Shown here: one piece after another, positions 46,209 through 47,324 of the stretch
How positions within the stretch are numbered: position 1 is the first letter of the stretch
Layout of the letters: each line of letters opens with the position of its first letter
NCBI GenBank assembly: GCA_001556125.1
Contig: LSIG01000217.1
Span: 1-47,324, forward strand
Source: Rhizobiales bacterium CCH10-E5
GTDB lineage: Bacteria > Pseudomonadota > Alphaproteobacteria > Rhizobiales > Beijerinckiaceae
DNA length: 47,324 bases
Direction of reading: 5' to 3'
Position numbers and translations under genes: made by a program
Notes under the pieces: model-generated
What the model saw: the letters and a program-made list of their open reading frames with translations, nothing else
Database searches by the model: none
Told to the model about the DNA's origin: nothing

Positions 46209-46327
46209 CCCGCATCACGCAACCGGCAAGACGCCCAGAGGAGAGAGAGAGACGGGCCGCACTGGTCCGGTACTTGCTAATTCACCGAGAACGGGAGGAA
46301 CCCGTTCCGCCAAACAGGGGACACGAC

Positions 46328-47324
46328 ATGAAAACCGTCATCGCTGCAGCGTTCGCCGCTGCCGCCGCAACCATTTGCGTCACCGGCGCCCAGGCACAGT
46401 CCGGGCTGCTCGGCCAGATCAAGAGCAAGGGCGTCCTGACCTGCGGCGTCGGCCCGGGCCTCGCCGGCTTCGGCATTCCCGATGCGCAGGGCAATTGGAG
46501 CGGCCTCGACGTCGATCTGTGCAAAGCCATCTCGGCCGCGATCTTCAACGATGCGAACAAGGTCAAGTACATCCCGCTCTCCTCGAAGGACCGCTTCACG
46601 GCGCTCCAATCCGGCGAGGTCGATCTGCTCTCGCGCAACACGACCTGGACGATGTCGCGCGACACCTCGCTGGGCCTGAACTTCGCGGGCGTGAACTACT
46701 ATGACGGCCAGGGCTTCATGGTCCGCAAGAAGCTCGGAATCGATTCCGCGCTGAAGCTCGCCGGCGCCTCAGTCTGCACCCAGCAGGGCACGACGACGGA
46801 GCTCAACCTCGCGGACTATTTCCGCGCCAACAAGATGAAGTACGAGGTCGTGGCCTTCGCCACCTCCGACGAGACCATCAAGGCCTACGAGTCAGGCCGC
46901 TGCGACGCCTTCACCACCGACGCCTCCGGCCTCTACGCCGAGCGCCTGAAGCTGCAGGTCCCGACGGATCACATTGTTCTGCCGGAGATCATCTCGAAGG
47001 AGCCGCTCGGGCCGGTGGTGCGCCACGGCGACGACAACTGGCTCGACGTGGTCAAATGGACCCACTACGCGATGCTGAACGCCGAGGAACTGGGCGTCAC
47101 CAAGGCCAATGTCGACGAGATGCTGAAATCCGACAATCCGGAGATCAAGCGCCTGGTCGGCACGGAGGGCAAGTTCGGCGAGGCGATCGGGCTCACCAAT
47201 GACTGGGCCTACCGCATCATCAAGCATGTCGGGAACTACGGCGAGTCCTTCGAGCGCAATGTCGGCGCCGGCTCGCTGCTGAAGATCGCGCGCGGCCAGA
47301 ACGCGCTCTGGACCAAGGGCGGGC
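46328..47324 (+). CDS. Amino-acid ABC transporter substrate-binding protein (AapJ-like), copy 2, partial
   Basis: This is a close paralogue of the gene at 45140, and the reading frame is open to the window end (332 codons seen, about 10 missing by comparison). It has a signal peptide at about 1-23 (T-G-A-Q-A-Q). It then shows L-T-C-G-V-G-P-G-L-A-G-F, W-S-G-L-D-V-D-L-C-K-A, D-R-F-T-A-L-Q-S-G-E-V-D-L-L-S-R and the same R-C-D-A-F-T-T-D motif. Differences cluster in the leader, around residue 85-100 and around 215-230, so ligand range may differ. The ATG at 46328 has AGGGGA upstream. It needs its own promoter because of the terminator before it; a GAGAGA run lies at 46240-46252. Confidence 0.95.
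   Translation, partial: MKTVIAAAFAAAAATICVTGAQAQSGLLGQIKSKGVLTCGVGPGLAGFGIPDAQGNWSGLDVDLCKAISAAIFNDANKVKYIPLSSKDRFTALQSGEVDLLSRNTTWTMSRDTSLGLNFAGVNYYDGQGFMVRKKLGIDSALKLAGASVCTQQGTTTELNLADYFRANKMKYEVVAFATSDETIKAYESGRCDAFTTDASGLYAERLKLQVPTDHIVLPEIISKEPLGPVVRHGDDNWLDVVKWTHYAMLNAEELGVTKANVDEMLKSDNPEIKRLVGTEGKFGEAIGLTNDWAYRIIKHVGNYGESFERNVGAGSLLKIARGQNALWTKGG

Overview
The window is GC-rich chromosomal DNA of an alphaproteobacterium, most likely a member of the Hyphomicrobiales close to Bosea (the genus is a guess from protein character, not checked). Signs for this are an RNase E with a large insertion in its S1 domain and a C-terminal GWW tail, an HdaA-type DnaA regulator, class II (B12-dependent) ribonucleotide reductase, mitochondrial-type complex I accessory subunits (NDUFA12 and NDUFS4-like), an AapJ-type amino-acid binding protein, and inverted intergenic repeats of a Rhizobiales type. 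There is no prophage, IS element, rRNA operon or CRISPR array. It is mostly a core-gene region with a few accessory insertions.

Layout. 1-5026: nrdJ on the minus strand with flanking non-coding DNA, including candidate NrdR boxes at its promoter. 5027-7478: NDUFA12, a GT1 glycosyltransferase and a DUF2155 protein. 7487-11649 (minus): a dsbA-like gene, aroQ, accB, accC, a pair of inverted repeats, then aat. 11809-15342: a class I/II aminotransferase and a large MscS-family channel. 15351-15879 (minus): a RelE/Phd-type toxin-antitoxin pair with a visible operator. 16022-18787 (minus): rne, with an intrinsic terminator and a long leader carrying two identical hairpins. 19422-26454: cell-wall amidase, penicillin-binding protein 1A, prfB with its programmed frameshift, a PerM-family membrane protein and hdaA. 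26462-27715 (minus): fatty acid desaturase.

27916-31659 holds one uninterrupted reading frame that joins a complete polyphosphate kinase (PPK1) to a complete exopolyphosphatase (Ppx/GppA). The PPX part has no start codon of its own, and a Pho-box-like sequence lies just upstream. I consider this the most unusual feature of the window. It is followed by rnd (minus), aspS, two related small lipoproteins, a GT2 glycosyltransferase and an acyltransferase gene broken by a single in-frame TAG. Next come a CatB-like acetyltransferase and a large secreted protein of unknown function (both minus), a DUF192 protein, tRNA-Pro(TGG), an NDUFS4-like subunit and tRNA-Arg(TCT).

41362-44750 carries a small membrane protein (minus) and a GT39 / polyprenyl-phosphate GT2 / LAB_N trio, probably for envelope glycan or lipid A decoration. 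45140 to the window end carries two tandem, highly similar amino-acid ABC transporter binding proteins separated by a strong intrinsic terminator. The second runs off the window.
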